From Lachnospiraceae bacterium (GTDB taxonomy: Bacteria > Bacillota > Clostridia > Lachnospirales > Lachnospiraceae), in NCBI GenBank assembly GCA_021153325.1, contig JAGKTQ010000058.1, positions 1 to 5,441 on the forward strand: a stretch of 5,441 nt of DNA, read 5' to 3'. A program made the position numbers and the translations under genes. A model generated the notes under the pieces. That model was not told the origin of the DNA. It did not search any database and saw only the letters and a program-made list of their open reading frames with translations. Below are positions 1-5,018 of the stretch, piece after piece; the first letter of the stretch is position 1, and each line of letters starts with the position of its first letter.

Positions 1-192
1 GGACAATGGGGGATTAAGACCAATCAAACAGGGTGGTACCCATGCGCTCCGATGTCGGATCAGTTTAGTACCGGTGTTACAACCTATACCGCAAGTTCTG
101 CGAACACCTGTAATTTAATGGTATATGCGGTAGATAAGATGAAAGATATGTATCTGGAGATTGCCTCTATAAAGATTTATAAGGTAAAATAG
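1..192 (+). CDS. C-terminal fragment of an unrecognised protein
   Basis: The first reading frame is open from base 1 to a TAG at 190-192 and gives 63 residues; the start lies outside the window. The fragment contains GQWGIKTNQTGWYP near its beginning and ends EIASIKIYKVK. It is polar and rich in Thr, Ser, Tyr and Asn, with two cysteines (residues 15 and 37) and no membrane segment. The alternating hydrophobic and polar pattern at the end (MYLEIASIKIYKVK) suggests a beta strand, as in an extracellular beta-sandwich domain, but this is only inference. I do not recognise the family. It is followed by 235 bases without a convincing gene and no clear intrinsic terminator, only a 14-bp AT palindrome at 222-235. 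Codon use looks like ordinary coding sequence, so I take it as a real gene end. Confidence 0.6.
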   Translation, partial: GQWGIKTNQTGWYPCAPMSDQFSTGVTTYTASSANTCNLMVYAVDKMKDMYLEIASIKIYKVK

Positions 193-221
193 ACGGGCAT
201 TTGGGCAGCGTAAATGTTTAT

Positions 222-235
222 CATAAATATTTATG
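222..235. repeat. 14-bp perfect palindrome, AT-rich
   Basis: CATAAATATTTATG is its own reverse complement. It lies 30 bases after the stop of the first gene, in the 193-427 gap. It could be a protein-binding site or part of a weak transcript end, but there is no T tract directly after it, so it is not a convincing terminator. The rest of the gap is AT-rich and holds only the weak promoter and the hairpin listed separately. Confidence 0.3.
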
Positions 236-284
236 GTATCATTTATGCTGCTTCATGTCTAAAGAGGAAAAACACCTTGCACAT

Positions 285-314
285 TTGAACTATACATGGT
301 ATTGTAATTATATT
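285..314 (+). promoter_or_regulatory. possible sigma-A-type promoter for the Rpn-like gene
   Basis: TTGAAC (285-290) is followed after 18 bases by TATATT (309-314), which matches the TATAAT consensus at five of six positions. A start near 321 would leave a leader of about 105 nt before the ATG at 428. The background is AT-rich, so such matches arise easily; this is a weak call. Confidence 0.3.
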
Positions 315-393
315 ATTAACACATCTTATTTTCAGGCTTTTCGCCAACAAATTCAAAACAAACAACAGAATGCAGGCAGGCGAAAAGACGTTT

Positions 394-420
394 CTCCTGT
401 GACTGCAAAAAAACAGGAGG
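394..420 (+). promoter_or_regulatory. hairpin covering the ribosome binding site of the Rpn-like gene
   Basis: CTCCTGT (394-400) is the exact reverse complement of ACAGGAG (413-419), with a 12-nt loop that is mostly A. A further G-U pair (393/420) is possible. The 3' arm contains most of the AGGAGG ribosome binding site (415-420), seven bases before the ATG at 428. In RNA this would occlude the site and could set a low basal rate of translation. No ligand-binding structure is evident around it. Confidence 0.45.
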
Positions 421-427
421 ACATAGT

Positions 428-1276
428 ATGGAAAAAGAGGCATTGCAGTGGCATCCTGCCTTTTATGCCGGGTTACAGATTGAACTGCAGGAAGATAAGG
501 AAAATCTGATTTTTGAAAATGAGCACCAGCTTGGTACAAAACCGAAAGAGATTGATGTGCTGGTGATCAAGAAAGAGAAGGATATTCCGGTAAAGAAAAA
601 TATCGGGAAAATATTCCGGAAATATAATATAGTGGAATACAAGAGCCCCACGGATTATCTGAGTATTGACAGCTTTTATAAAGGATGTGCATATGCTTTT
701 TTTATGTGATAGGAAAGTGCTCATATGTAGTGGGAAGTCAAGGAGAATTTGCAAGGCAAATTCTCTTAGAAGTCTGGCTGCAGAGCCAGACTTTTGTAAG
801 TGCACAGTATCCCAAAAGGCTGATGGAGCATTTAAAAGAGGTGTGCGGATACCGGATGGAAGAAAGGTACAAGGGGATTTATTACATACAAAAGGAGTCA
901 GATATTCTCCCTACACAGCTTATTGTGACGTCGAGGGTCAGTGAAGAAGAAAATATGTGGCTGTGGAGTCTGACCAATAAACTGGAAAAACAGGAAGAGA
1001 TTCGCCGTCTGATAGATGAATATCAGAGGCATAAGAGCAATACCTTATACGAATCTGTGATGGATATCATAGTGAGAGCAAATTATCAGGAGTTTGAGGA
1101 GGTAAGAGGAAGTATGTGTAAAGCATTGGAAGAACTGATGGCAGATGTGATTGCGGAAAGACAGAAGGAAGCAATAGAGCAGGGACTTGCCTTTGGAAAA
1201 AATTGCGCAAATCGCGAAAATGTCAATAGAGGAAATAAAGAAAATAAGTATAAAAAATCAAAATAGTCAAAAATAG
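428..1276 (+). pseudogene. Rpn/PD-(D/E)XK nuclease-like protein, broken by two frameshifts
   Basis: An ATG at 428 follows a strong AGGAGG site. The first frame shows a PD-(D/E)XK core: Glu19, Asp43 in KEIDVLVIK, then Glu70-Tyr-Lys72 in NIVEYKS, as in Rpn-type (transposase_31-like) recombination-promoting nucleases. It hits TGA at 707-709 just after a run of seven Ts. One more T would give FFYVIGK and join the next frame, which runs on as family-like sequence (YPKRLMEHLKE, LIVTSRVSEEENMWL, SVMDIIVRAN, ALEELM). At six As (1197-1202) a second shift is needed: the frame in use gives an unlikely Asn/Lys-rich end stopping at 1266, while the original frame gives IAQIAKMSIEEIKKIS and stops at TAG 1274-1276, matching the usual C-terminal pattern of these proteins. 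The net frame is restored. Real decay and homopolymer sequencing error are both possible. The full length would be about 282 residues, normal for the family. No native transposase surrounds it. Confidence 0.8.
741..795. repeat. twin back-to-back perfect hairpins inside the Rpn-like gene
   Basis: Hairpin one pairs GAGAATTTGC (743-752) with GCAAATTCTC (756-765) around a 3-nt loop, and two more pairs (741/767, and 742/766 as G-U) extend it. Hairpin two pairs AAGTCTGGCT (770-779) with AGCCAGACTT (784-793) around GCAG; 768/795 and a G-U at 769/794 extend it. The two abut exactly at 767/768, so 55 nt are almost completely paired. Translated in the local frame this gives EFARQILLEVWLQSQTF, which does not look like the surrounding family sequence, so it may be an inserted palindromic element. 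The second stem ends in TTTT and could act as a weak + strand terminator. Confidence 0.75.
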
Positions 1277-1277
1277 G

Positions 1278-1283
1278 TATAAT
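1278..1283 (+). promoter_or_regulatory. possible -10 element for the HTH-RR-HK operon
   Basis: A perfect TATAAT lies 65 bases before the HTH start codon, just after the end of the Rpn-like gene. There is no recognisable -35 box 16 to 19 bases upstream, so the promoter would be weak or activator-dependent if used. A start near 1290 would put the whole inverted repeat at 1303-1370 into the mRNA. Confidence 0.4.
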
Positions 1284-1302
1284 ATAGGAATATATTTCTT
1301 TC

Positions 1303-1370
1303 GTACAATCAAACTATATAAAAACGCATTGCAAGGAAGAGTTGTAGAATGCAGTATAGTTTGATTATAC
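1303..1370. repeat. 16-bp inverted repeat bracketing the start of the HTH gene
   Basis: The left arm 1303-1318 (GTACAATCAAACTATA) and the right arm 1355-1370 (TATAGTTTGATTATAC) are reverse complements except for one position (1306/1367). The 36-nt spacer holds the ribosome binding site (AAGGAAG, from 1333) and the ATG (1349-1351); the right arm is codons 3 to 7 of the gene. Arm centres are 52 bp apart, close to five helical turns. It may be an autoregulatory operator with two half-sites on one face of the DNA, or an mRNA hairpin that holds the start region in its loop. Confidence 0.7.
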
Positions 1371-2008
1371 AGAGATTGGAATCCTATAGAAAGAAATATC
1401 ATATACCGCAGACCGAACTTGCAGAGGATTTGAATATTACTCAGAGCGAGTACAGCAAAATAGAGCTGGGAAAGGTCAAATTATCTTATAATATCCTAAA
1501 TAAGCTGTATGAAAAAGGTTGCGATATTGATATGCTTATTACCGGTGAGAGCAGTACACCTGTTCTTCCGGGTTTAGCAAAGTTATTTTTCGATAATGAT
1601 ATCAGACAGTATATCAGTGGTCTGAAACTGTGTGAATGGGCAATGGAACAGTGGACACAAAATGAACGGGAAGAAAAGATAGGAAATAAATTGTTAAAGA
1701 CATTTCTTAGTTCCGAAGAAAACAAAACACCTCTTCAAAAGCTTCGAAAAGCGTTTGGAGTATCTCAGATGAAGATGGCAGAGATTGTAGGCGTAAATAT
1801 AAAGAAATACCGTGCTTTAGAAAAAGGTGAACTGGATTTGGATGCGGAACTGATGGCGAATATTTATGAAGTGACAAAGTGCAAGCCGGTTTATTTTATA
1901 GATGAAAAAGCATTTTATTTATCTGTTGTCAGTGAAGAATGTCGGTATGGAGCAAACCGCGAAAAACAACTGGGAGATTTACTTTCCATAAAGGAAAAGT
2001 TTATTTAA
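1349..2008 (+). CDS. double helix-turn-helix (Cro/C1/Xre-type) transcriptional regulator
   Basis: This 219-residue cytoplasmic protein has two HTH_3-like domains. The first spans about residues 6-65, with the recognition pattern QTELAEDLNITQSEYSKIE at 21-39 (Gln21, Leu24-Ala25, Ser36, Glu39). The second spans about 129-185, with SQMKMAEIVGVNIKKYRALE at 139-158. A linker of roughly 60 residues joins them. No membrane segment or peptidase motif is present. The ATG at 1349 has AAGGAAG upstream at a slightly long spacing. The gene leads an operon: the response regulator begins seven bases after its stop. Its likely role is DNA-binding control of this operon or of agrBD; this is inference from position and from the inverted repeat around its own start. 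A repressor and an activator are both possible. It is not part of the classical four-gene agr set. Confidence 0.88.
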   Translation: MQYSLIIQRLESYRKKYHIPQTELAEDLNITQSEYSKIELGKVKLSYNILNKLYEKGCDIDMLITGESSTPVLPGLAKLFFDNDIRQYISGLKLCEWAMEQWTQNEREEKIGNKLLKTFLSSEENKTPLQKLRKAFGVSQMKMAEIVGVNIKKYRALEKGELDLDAELMANIYEVTKCKPVYFIDEKAFYLSVVSEECRYGANREKQLGDLLSIKEKFI

Positions 2009-2015
2009 AGTACGT

Positions 2016-2747
2016 ATGAGAAAGAATGTATTAATTTTAGAAGATCATAAAGCTTGTATGGATGCACTGGTAGGAATAGTAAAAGAATGCGATTCTACCA
2101 GTGCTGTTTATTGTGCAGAAGATAGTGCAATGGCATATAAATATGCAATGGAAGAACGGATTGATTTGTTTTTAATTGATATTATGCTGAATGACAATGA
2201 CATGAATGATGTATCGGGAATTATTTTTGCAGATAAAATCAGAAAAATTGAACGATATTATTTTGTGCCGATGATTTTCCTGACTTCTTTGGAAGATTAC
2301 AGAATGAATGCGTATCAAAATCTTCATTGTTATGGATATATTGAAAAACCTTTTGAATTTAAGAAAGTGAAAGAAATCATCAATAAAGCACTGCAATTTC
2401 CAGTCAAAGATGAGCGGAGTAACAGGTTCCTTTATTACAGAAAAGATGGCATTTTGTTCTCTATTGATACAGAGCAGATTGTTTATATAGAGGCAGCTAA
2501 ACGAAACTTATATGTACATTTAAAAGAGGAAGATATTGAACTACCATATAAAACCTGTAGTAGTATATTTCGAGAGCTGAATGCGGAAATTTTTCTGCAG
2601 TGTAACAGAAATGTTATTGTGAATAGAGAGTTTATTTCTTCTGTGGATGAAACAAACAGATTTATACATTTGAAAGATGGTAACGACTTGGAGATTGGTC
2701 GGATTTGGAAAAAGAAATTTTTAAAAGAGTTGAAGTATGATAATTAG
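2016..2747 (+). CDS. LytTR-family response regulator (AgrA/ComE type)
   Basis: This 243-residue protein has a receiver domain at about 3-126 and a LytTR DNA-binding domain at about 138-240. Receiver residues are all present: acidic pair Glu9-Asp10, phospho-acceptor Asp55 in LFLIDIML, Thr90 in IFLTS and Lys111-Pro112 in YIEKPF. The LytTR domain carries YIEAAKRNLYV (157-167) and FLQCNRNVIVNREFI (from 193), the usual signature of this beta-type DNA-binding fold. The loop after Asp55 (NDNDMNDVSG) is longer than in typical receivers. It should be phosphorylated by the kinase encoded next, whose start codon lies inside the last codons of this gene (11-base overlap), and then activate agr-type promoters; the regulated sites are not proven here. 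The ribosome binding site is weak (AAGGAAAAG 16 bases upstream), so translation may be coupled to the HTH gene. Confidence 0.93.
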   Translation: MRKNVLILEDHKACMDALVGIVKECDSTSAVYCAEDSAMAYKYAMEERIDLFLIDIMLNDNDMNDVSGIIFADKIRKIERYYFVPMIFLTSLEDYRMNAYQNLHCYGYIEKPFEFKKVKEIINKALQFPVKDERSNRFLYYRKDGILFSIDTEQIVYIEAAKRNLYVHLKEEDIELPYKTCSSIFRELNAEIFLQCNRNVIVNREFISSVDETNRFIHLKDGNDLEIGRIWKKKFLKELKYDN

Positions 2748-3993
2748 AATGGTGGAATTGCTATTGGAATATATGAGTCTTATTCTCTGTATTCATAAAA
2801 TAGCAAAGAAAAAAATAACTTTTTGTATGTGGTTAATTGTTCCATTTCTTTTAGAAGGAATTTGGGTTCTGTGGAGTAATGGAGATACAATGCCGGTTGG
2901 ATATAAACTATTTATATTTGGTGGCTTATTTATTTATACGAAAATAAAGGTTACGGATACATGGCATAAAGCAATAAATGTGTTTGGAACTATGTTAATT
3001 GTAATAATGTTTCTTCAATTATTACAATACTATTTGTTTAAACTGGTAACACAAGAATTTTATATTACGCGATATGGAGAAATAATTGCTAATATTAATA
3101 TTTGTTTATTAATTATGTTATGGAGGGGAGAGTATGGCCGCATAATTGTAGCTAAGCTGAATAAGATAAGAGGAGTTATAATTACAGTTATTTTCTCCTT
3201 AATATTCATTCGAATGTTATATTTGTTTAGTCAGAATGATTATATTGATTTTGAAATAGCGGTACAATTTTTAGTTGAAACAATTGGATTAAGTATAGCT
3301 TGTATATTGTGGATTAGTGCTGAGGGTGAGAAAAATCATAAAGAAAGAGAATTGCAGATGTATGAGTTGTACAATCGGGCTTTTGAAGAAGCAATTGTCA
3401 CAATACGTACAAGACAGCATGAATTTGAAAATCATATTAATGCAATTAAGTGTATGCAATATACGATAGAGGATCATGAAAAATTGATAGCAGCGCAGGA
3501 ACAATATTGCGAAAAGGTGTTGCAGGAAAATAAGTTAAATAAGTTATTAAAGATGGATCTTGAGCCTGTTTTAATAGGTTTTTTGTATTCGAAAATAAAA
3601 GCGGCAGAAGAAAAAGGGATTAGTACGAAATATGAATTACAGCCTGTTGATATTAAAAAGAAAATAGCAATTTATGAGTTTATAGAATTAGTAGGAATTT
3701 TGTATGATAATGCAGTTGAAGCATTGGAAGAAAATGATAATAAGGTCATTCTTTTGAAACTTCAAATGGAAGATGAAACGTCTTTTTCATTAGAAGTGGC
3801 TAATACGAGTATTGTTTATCCAAATAGTGAAATAGAAAAGTTTTGTTCATATGGTTATAGTACAAAAGGAGAAAAAAGGGGCGTTGGATTGGCGAGAACA
3901 AAGGAAATAGTACAAAAGCACAATGCAGTTTATCTCATACATAACTGCATTTATAATGGAGAAAATTATTTATGTTTCAAAATTAAGTTTTAA
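2737..3993 (+). CDS. AgrC-type GHKL sensor histidine kinase
   Basis: This 418-residue membrane kinase has hydrophobic segments at about 5-20, 28-46, 56-69, 78-100, 115-129, 147-164 and 175-193, giving six or seven transmembrane helices as in AgrC. A cytoplasmic kinase follows: a DHp-like helix with RTRQHEFENHINAI (224-237; phospho-acceptor His228, with NH three residues beyond as in the AgrC H-box), then a GHKL ATPase domain with N-box ELVGILYDNAVEAL (Asn325) and G-box STKGEKRGVGLART (375-388). It should bind the mature cyclic peptide made by AgrB/AgrD at its membrane domain and transfer phosphate to Asp55 of the upstream regulator. The ATG at 2737 overlaps the regulator gene; an ATG at 2749 is an alternative start that would remove four residues. 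The gene is very AT-rich: 13 G/C of 60 bases at 3001-3060. Confidence 0.92.
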   Translation: MIIRMVELLLEYMSLILCIHKIAKKKITFCMWLIVPFLLEGIWVLWSNGDTMPVGYKLFIFGGLFIYTKIKVTDTWHKAINVFGTMLIVIMFLQLLQYYLFKLVTQEFYITRYGEIIANINICLLIMLWRGEYGRIIVAKLNKIRGVIITVIFSLIFIRMLYLFSQNDYIDFEIAVQFLVETIGLSIACILWISAEGEKNHKERELQMYELYNRAFEEAIVTIRTRQHEFENHINAIKCMQYTIEDHEKLIAAQEQYCEKVLQENKLNKLLKMDLEPVLIGFLYSKIKAAEEKGISTKYELQPVDIKKKIAIYEFIELVGILYDNAVEALEENDNKVILLKLQMEDETSFSLEVANTSIVYPNSEIEKFCSYGYSTKGEKRGVGLARTKEIVQKHNAVYLIHNCIYNGENYLCFKIKF

Positions 3994-4023
3994 TTAGGCG
4001 TGAAGCAAATGCTTCACGCCTAA
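3994..4023. terminator. hairpin terminator between the convergent kinase and agrBD operons
   Basis: A perfect 13-bp stem, TTAGGCGTGAAGC (3994-4006) with GCTTCACGCCTAA (4011-4023), closes a 4-nt AAAT loop. It begins at the base directly after the kinase TAA and ends 28 bases from the agrD stop codon. Tails are only moderately T-rich in both directions, so it probably serves as a shared, bidirectional end for the facing operons. Confidence 0.75.
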
Positions 4024-4051
4024 AAATTTGTTGGCTTTGTCTAAAAATAGA

Positions 4052-4186
4052 TTAATCTTCTGTCGGATATTCAGGTTCACCGAAAAGTATCAGGCTGCTA
4101 CCGGATGTGAAGACATCCCAAAAGGTAACGATTCCGGAAAGGGCCAACGTTGATGTAAGTAATGTGTTTCTAAGTCGTTTGAACAT
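4052..4186 (-). CDS. agrD: AgrD-like cyclic autoinducer peptide precursor (cysteine-free, predicted serine lactone)
   Basis: This 44-residue gene begins at ATG 4186-4184 with GAGGTGA five bases upstream and ends at TAA (4054-4052). It shows the three AgrD parts: a basic amphipathic leader (MFKRLRNTLL, then hydrophobic to about residue 26), a core TSGSSLILF (27-35), and an acidic Pro-containing tail GEPEYPTED (36-44) like the DEPKVPEE tail of staphylococcal AgrD. AgrB would cut after Phe35. There is no Cys anywhere; Ser31 is correctly placed to close a five-residue ring (Ser-Leu-Ile-Leu-Phe), so a lactone rather than a thiolactone is predicted. The N-terminal cut site is not evident; Ser30 or Ser28 could also be used for a larger ring. 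It overlaps the end of agrB by 17 bases, with its ribosome binding site inside agrB, so translation is probably coupled. Its short length makes it easy for gene callers to miss. Confidence 0.88.
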   Translation of the reverse strand: MFKRLRNTLLTSTLALSGIVTFWDVFTSGSSLILFGEPEYPTED

Positions 4187-4742
4187 GAAGTTCACCTCTT
4201 TTCTTTCGGAAGTTTGCTATTATTAATTGCAATGTATGCAACACAATAGTCCAAAAACCAACTGTGGAGATTGCTGTATCAAAAAACAAGAAGGTTAATA
4301 TCAACTCATAGCAGGTTGCTATGAAGATATTCAGTTTTCCTTTGTTAATTATTTCTTTTGTTAGTTGCGGCCTTGAATCTGAAGTAATTGGTCCGATGAT
4401 AAAGTTGGTTACAGCACATACAGATAATATGATAATAGAAATGAAGAGTGGAAATTTGAACGGCATCAATACTACATTTACCAAATAGAAATACATAAAA
4501 GAAAAAACCAGACAGGATATGTAATGTTTAAAGTGTAACCCGCCCGAAATAAATCTCAGCGGCAACAAAATAATTAAGGAATACAAAAAACCGTCTAATT
4601 TATGAATACAGCAAAAAAAAAGAAAGAAGAGAAGCAGTTTACTTCCTTCATAGATTATGCAGGAGATAATATAATTAAGCCGTGCTTTTTCTGTCCGGTT
4701 CAAATCAGGGATTGCATTAATATAATCAGATATCACGTGCAT
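4170..4742 (-). CDS. agrB: AgrB accessory gene regulator, membrane peptidase that processes AgrD
   Basis: This 190-residue integral membrane cysteine protease has the family's usual length. The catalytic region is PLRFISGGLHFKHYISC (61-77): Arg63, Ser-Gly-Gly at 66-68, His70 and Cys77, with the same seven-residue His-to-Cys spacing as His77/Cys84 of S. aureus AgrB. Hydrophobic stretches surround it at about 36-46, 52-62, 77-92, 95-119 and 141-180. It cuts the AgrD C-terminal tail and forms the acyl-enzyme from which the peptide ring closes. I chose ATG 4742 because AAGGAGG lies eight bases upstream; an upstream in-frame ATG at 4838 would add 32 residues but has no such site and falls in the hairpin region. 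The C-terminal tail NFRKKRGELHVQTT is basic and overlaps agrD. Transcription opposes the kinase operon. Confidence 0.94.
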   Translation of the reverse strand: MHVISDYINAIPDLNRTEKARLNYIISCIIYEGSKLLLFFLFFCCIHKLDGFLYSLIILLPLRFISGGLHFKHYISCLVFSFMYFYLVNVVLMPFKFPLFISIIILSVCAVTNFIIGPITSDSRPQLTKEIINKGKLNIFIATCYELILTFLFFDTAISTVGFWTIVLHTLQLIIANFRKKRGELHVQTT

Positions 4743-4805
4743 CAATGTTACCTCCTTTTTATCTCCACCTTTTTTCAGTGTAAAACACAAAAGTCGCAAT
4801 ACATT

Positions 4806-4897
4806 AAAAAATGTCGTAAAGTGTGCTATTTCACGCATAAACTGCCAAAAACAGCCGAAAATGACAGCTCGTGCATAAAATAGTACACTTCACGACA
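4806..4897 (-). promoter_or_regulatory. long imperfect hairpin followed by six Ts upstream of agrB (attenuator- or operator-like)
   Basis: Bases 4812-4847 and 4862-4897 form a 36-bp inverted repeat with a 14-nt loop (4848-4861). Twenty-eight positions pair exactly and all eight mismatches are transitions (pairs 4818/4891, 4825/4884, 4832/4877, 4834/4875, 4838/4871, 4839/4870, 4841/4868, 4845/4864). In RNA of the agrBD-sense strand six of these eight become G-U pairs, against two in the other strand. On that strand the stem runs straight into TTTTTT (complement of 4806-4811), which is intrinsic-terminator architecture 64 bases before the agrB start codon. It may be a leader attenuator, an insulating terminator, or a pair of DNA operator arms; the agrBD promoter itself is not clear. 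Confidence 0.65.
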
Positions 4898-4926
4898 GGA
4901 AATAGAGCCCGGAACATGCAATCAGG

Positions 4927-4932
4927 TATAAT
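4927..4932 (+). promoter_or_regulatory. possible -10 element of a short transcript divergent from agrBD
   Basis: A perfect TATAAT, 30 bases beyond the outer end of the long inverted repeat, points away from agrBD toward the terminator at 5017-5048. No -35 box stands at normal spacing, which would fit an activator-dependent promoter, but could also be chance. A transcript from here would be about 110 nt. Confidence 0.3.
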
Positions 4933-4961
4933 AATTGGAAAAACAAAGACAGGCTGATGAA

Positions 4962-5018
4962 ATGAAAAGAAGGCAATTGATTCGTATGCTGAAAGCTTTA
5001 TATGAGTTTACAAAATAA
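4962..5018 (+). CDS. possible 18-residue basic peptide ORF
   Basis: An ATG opens MKRRQLIRMLKALYEFTK, ending at TAA 5016-5018 at the foot of the following terminator. The peptide is basic and amphipathic. The ribosome binding site is poor (AGG eight bases upstream). The frame is open back to 4935, where a TTG could start a 27-residue version beginning EKQRQADE after the first residue, so this may also be the remnant of a longer gene. It could equally be non-coding within a small RNA. It lies where agr systems place a divergent regulated transcript, but no homology is recognised. Confidence 0.25.
   Translation: MKRRQLIRMLKALYEFTK

Noticed and set aside
201..509. Open frame of 102 codons on the + strand before and across the Rpn-like start
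   Set aside because: It has no ribosome binding site, an unnatural composition, and overlaps the well-supported frame starting at 428.
690..715. Programmed ribosomal frameshift at the T7 run
   Set aside because: A slippery TTTTTT is present, but there is no evident stimulatory structure at the proper distance and a second, opposite shift is needed at 1197-1202. Decay or sequencing error is simpler.
243..805. Minus-strand open frames opposite the Rpn-like gene
   Set aside because: They are antisense to a recognisable coding sequence, rich in Cys, Phe and Leu as expected of shadow frames, and lack ribosome binding sites.
666..944. Third + strand frame inside the Rpn-like gene
   Set aside because: Its product shows no family resemblance, while the overlapping frame carries the conserved blocks YPKRLMEHL and LIVTSRVSEEE.
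1486..3504. Minus-strand open frames opposite the HTH, response regulator and kinase genes
   Set aside because: All are short, antisense to strongly supported genes and without translation signals.
4743..4838. N-terminal extension of AgrB from the ATG at 4838
   Set aside because: The ATG at 4742 has an ideal AAGGAGG site and gives the usual AgrB length; the extension would run through the leader and ribosome binding site region.
4602..4883. + strand open frame opposite agrB and its leader
   Set aside because: It is antisense to agrB, Lys/Cys-rich, has no ribosome binding site and crosses the long inverted repeat.
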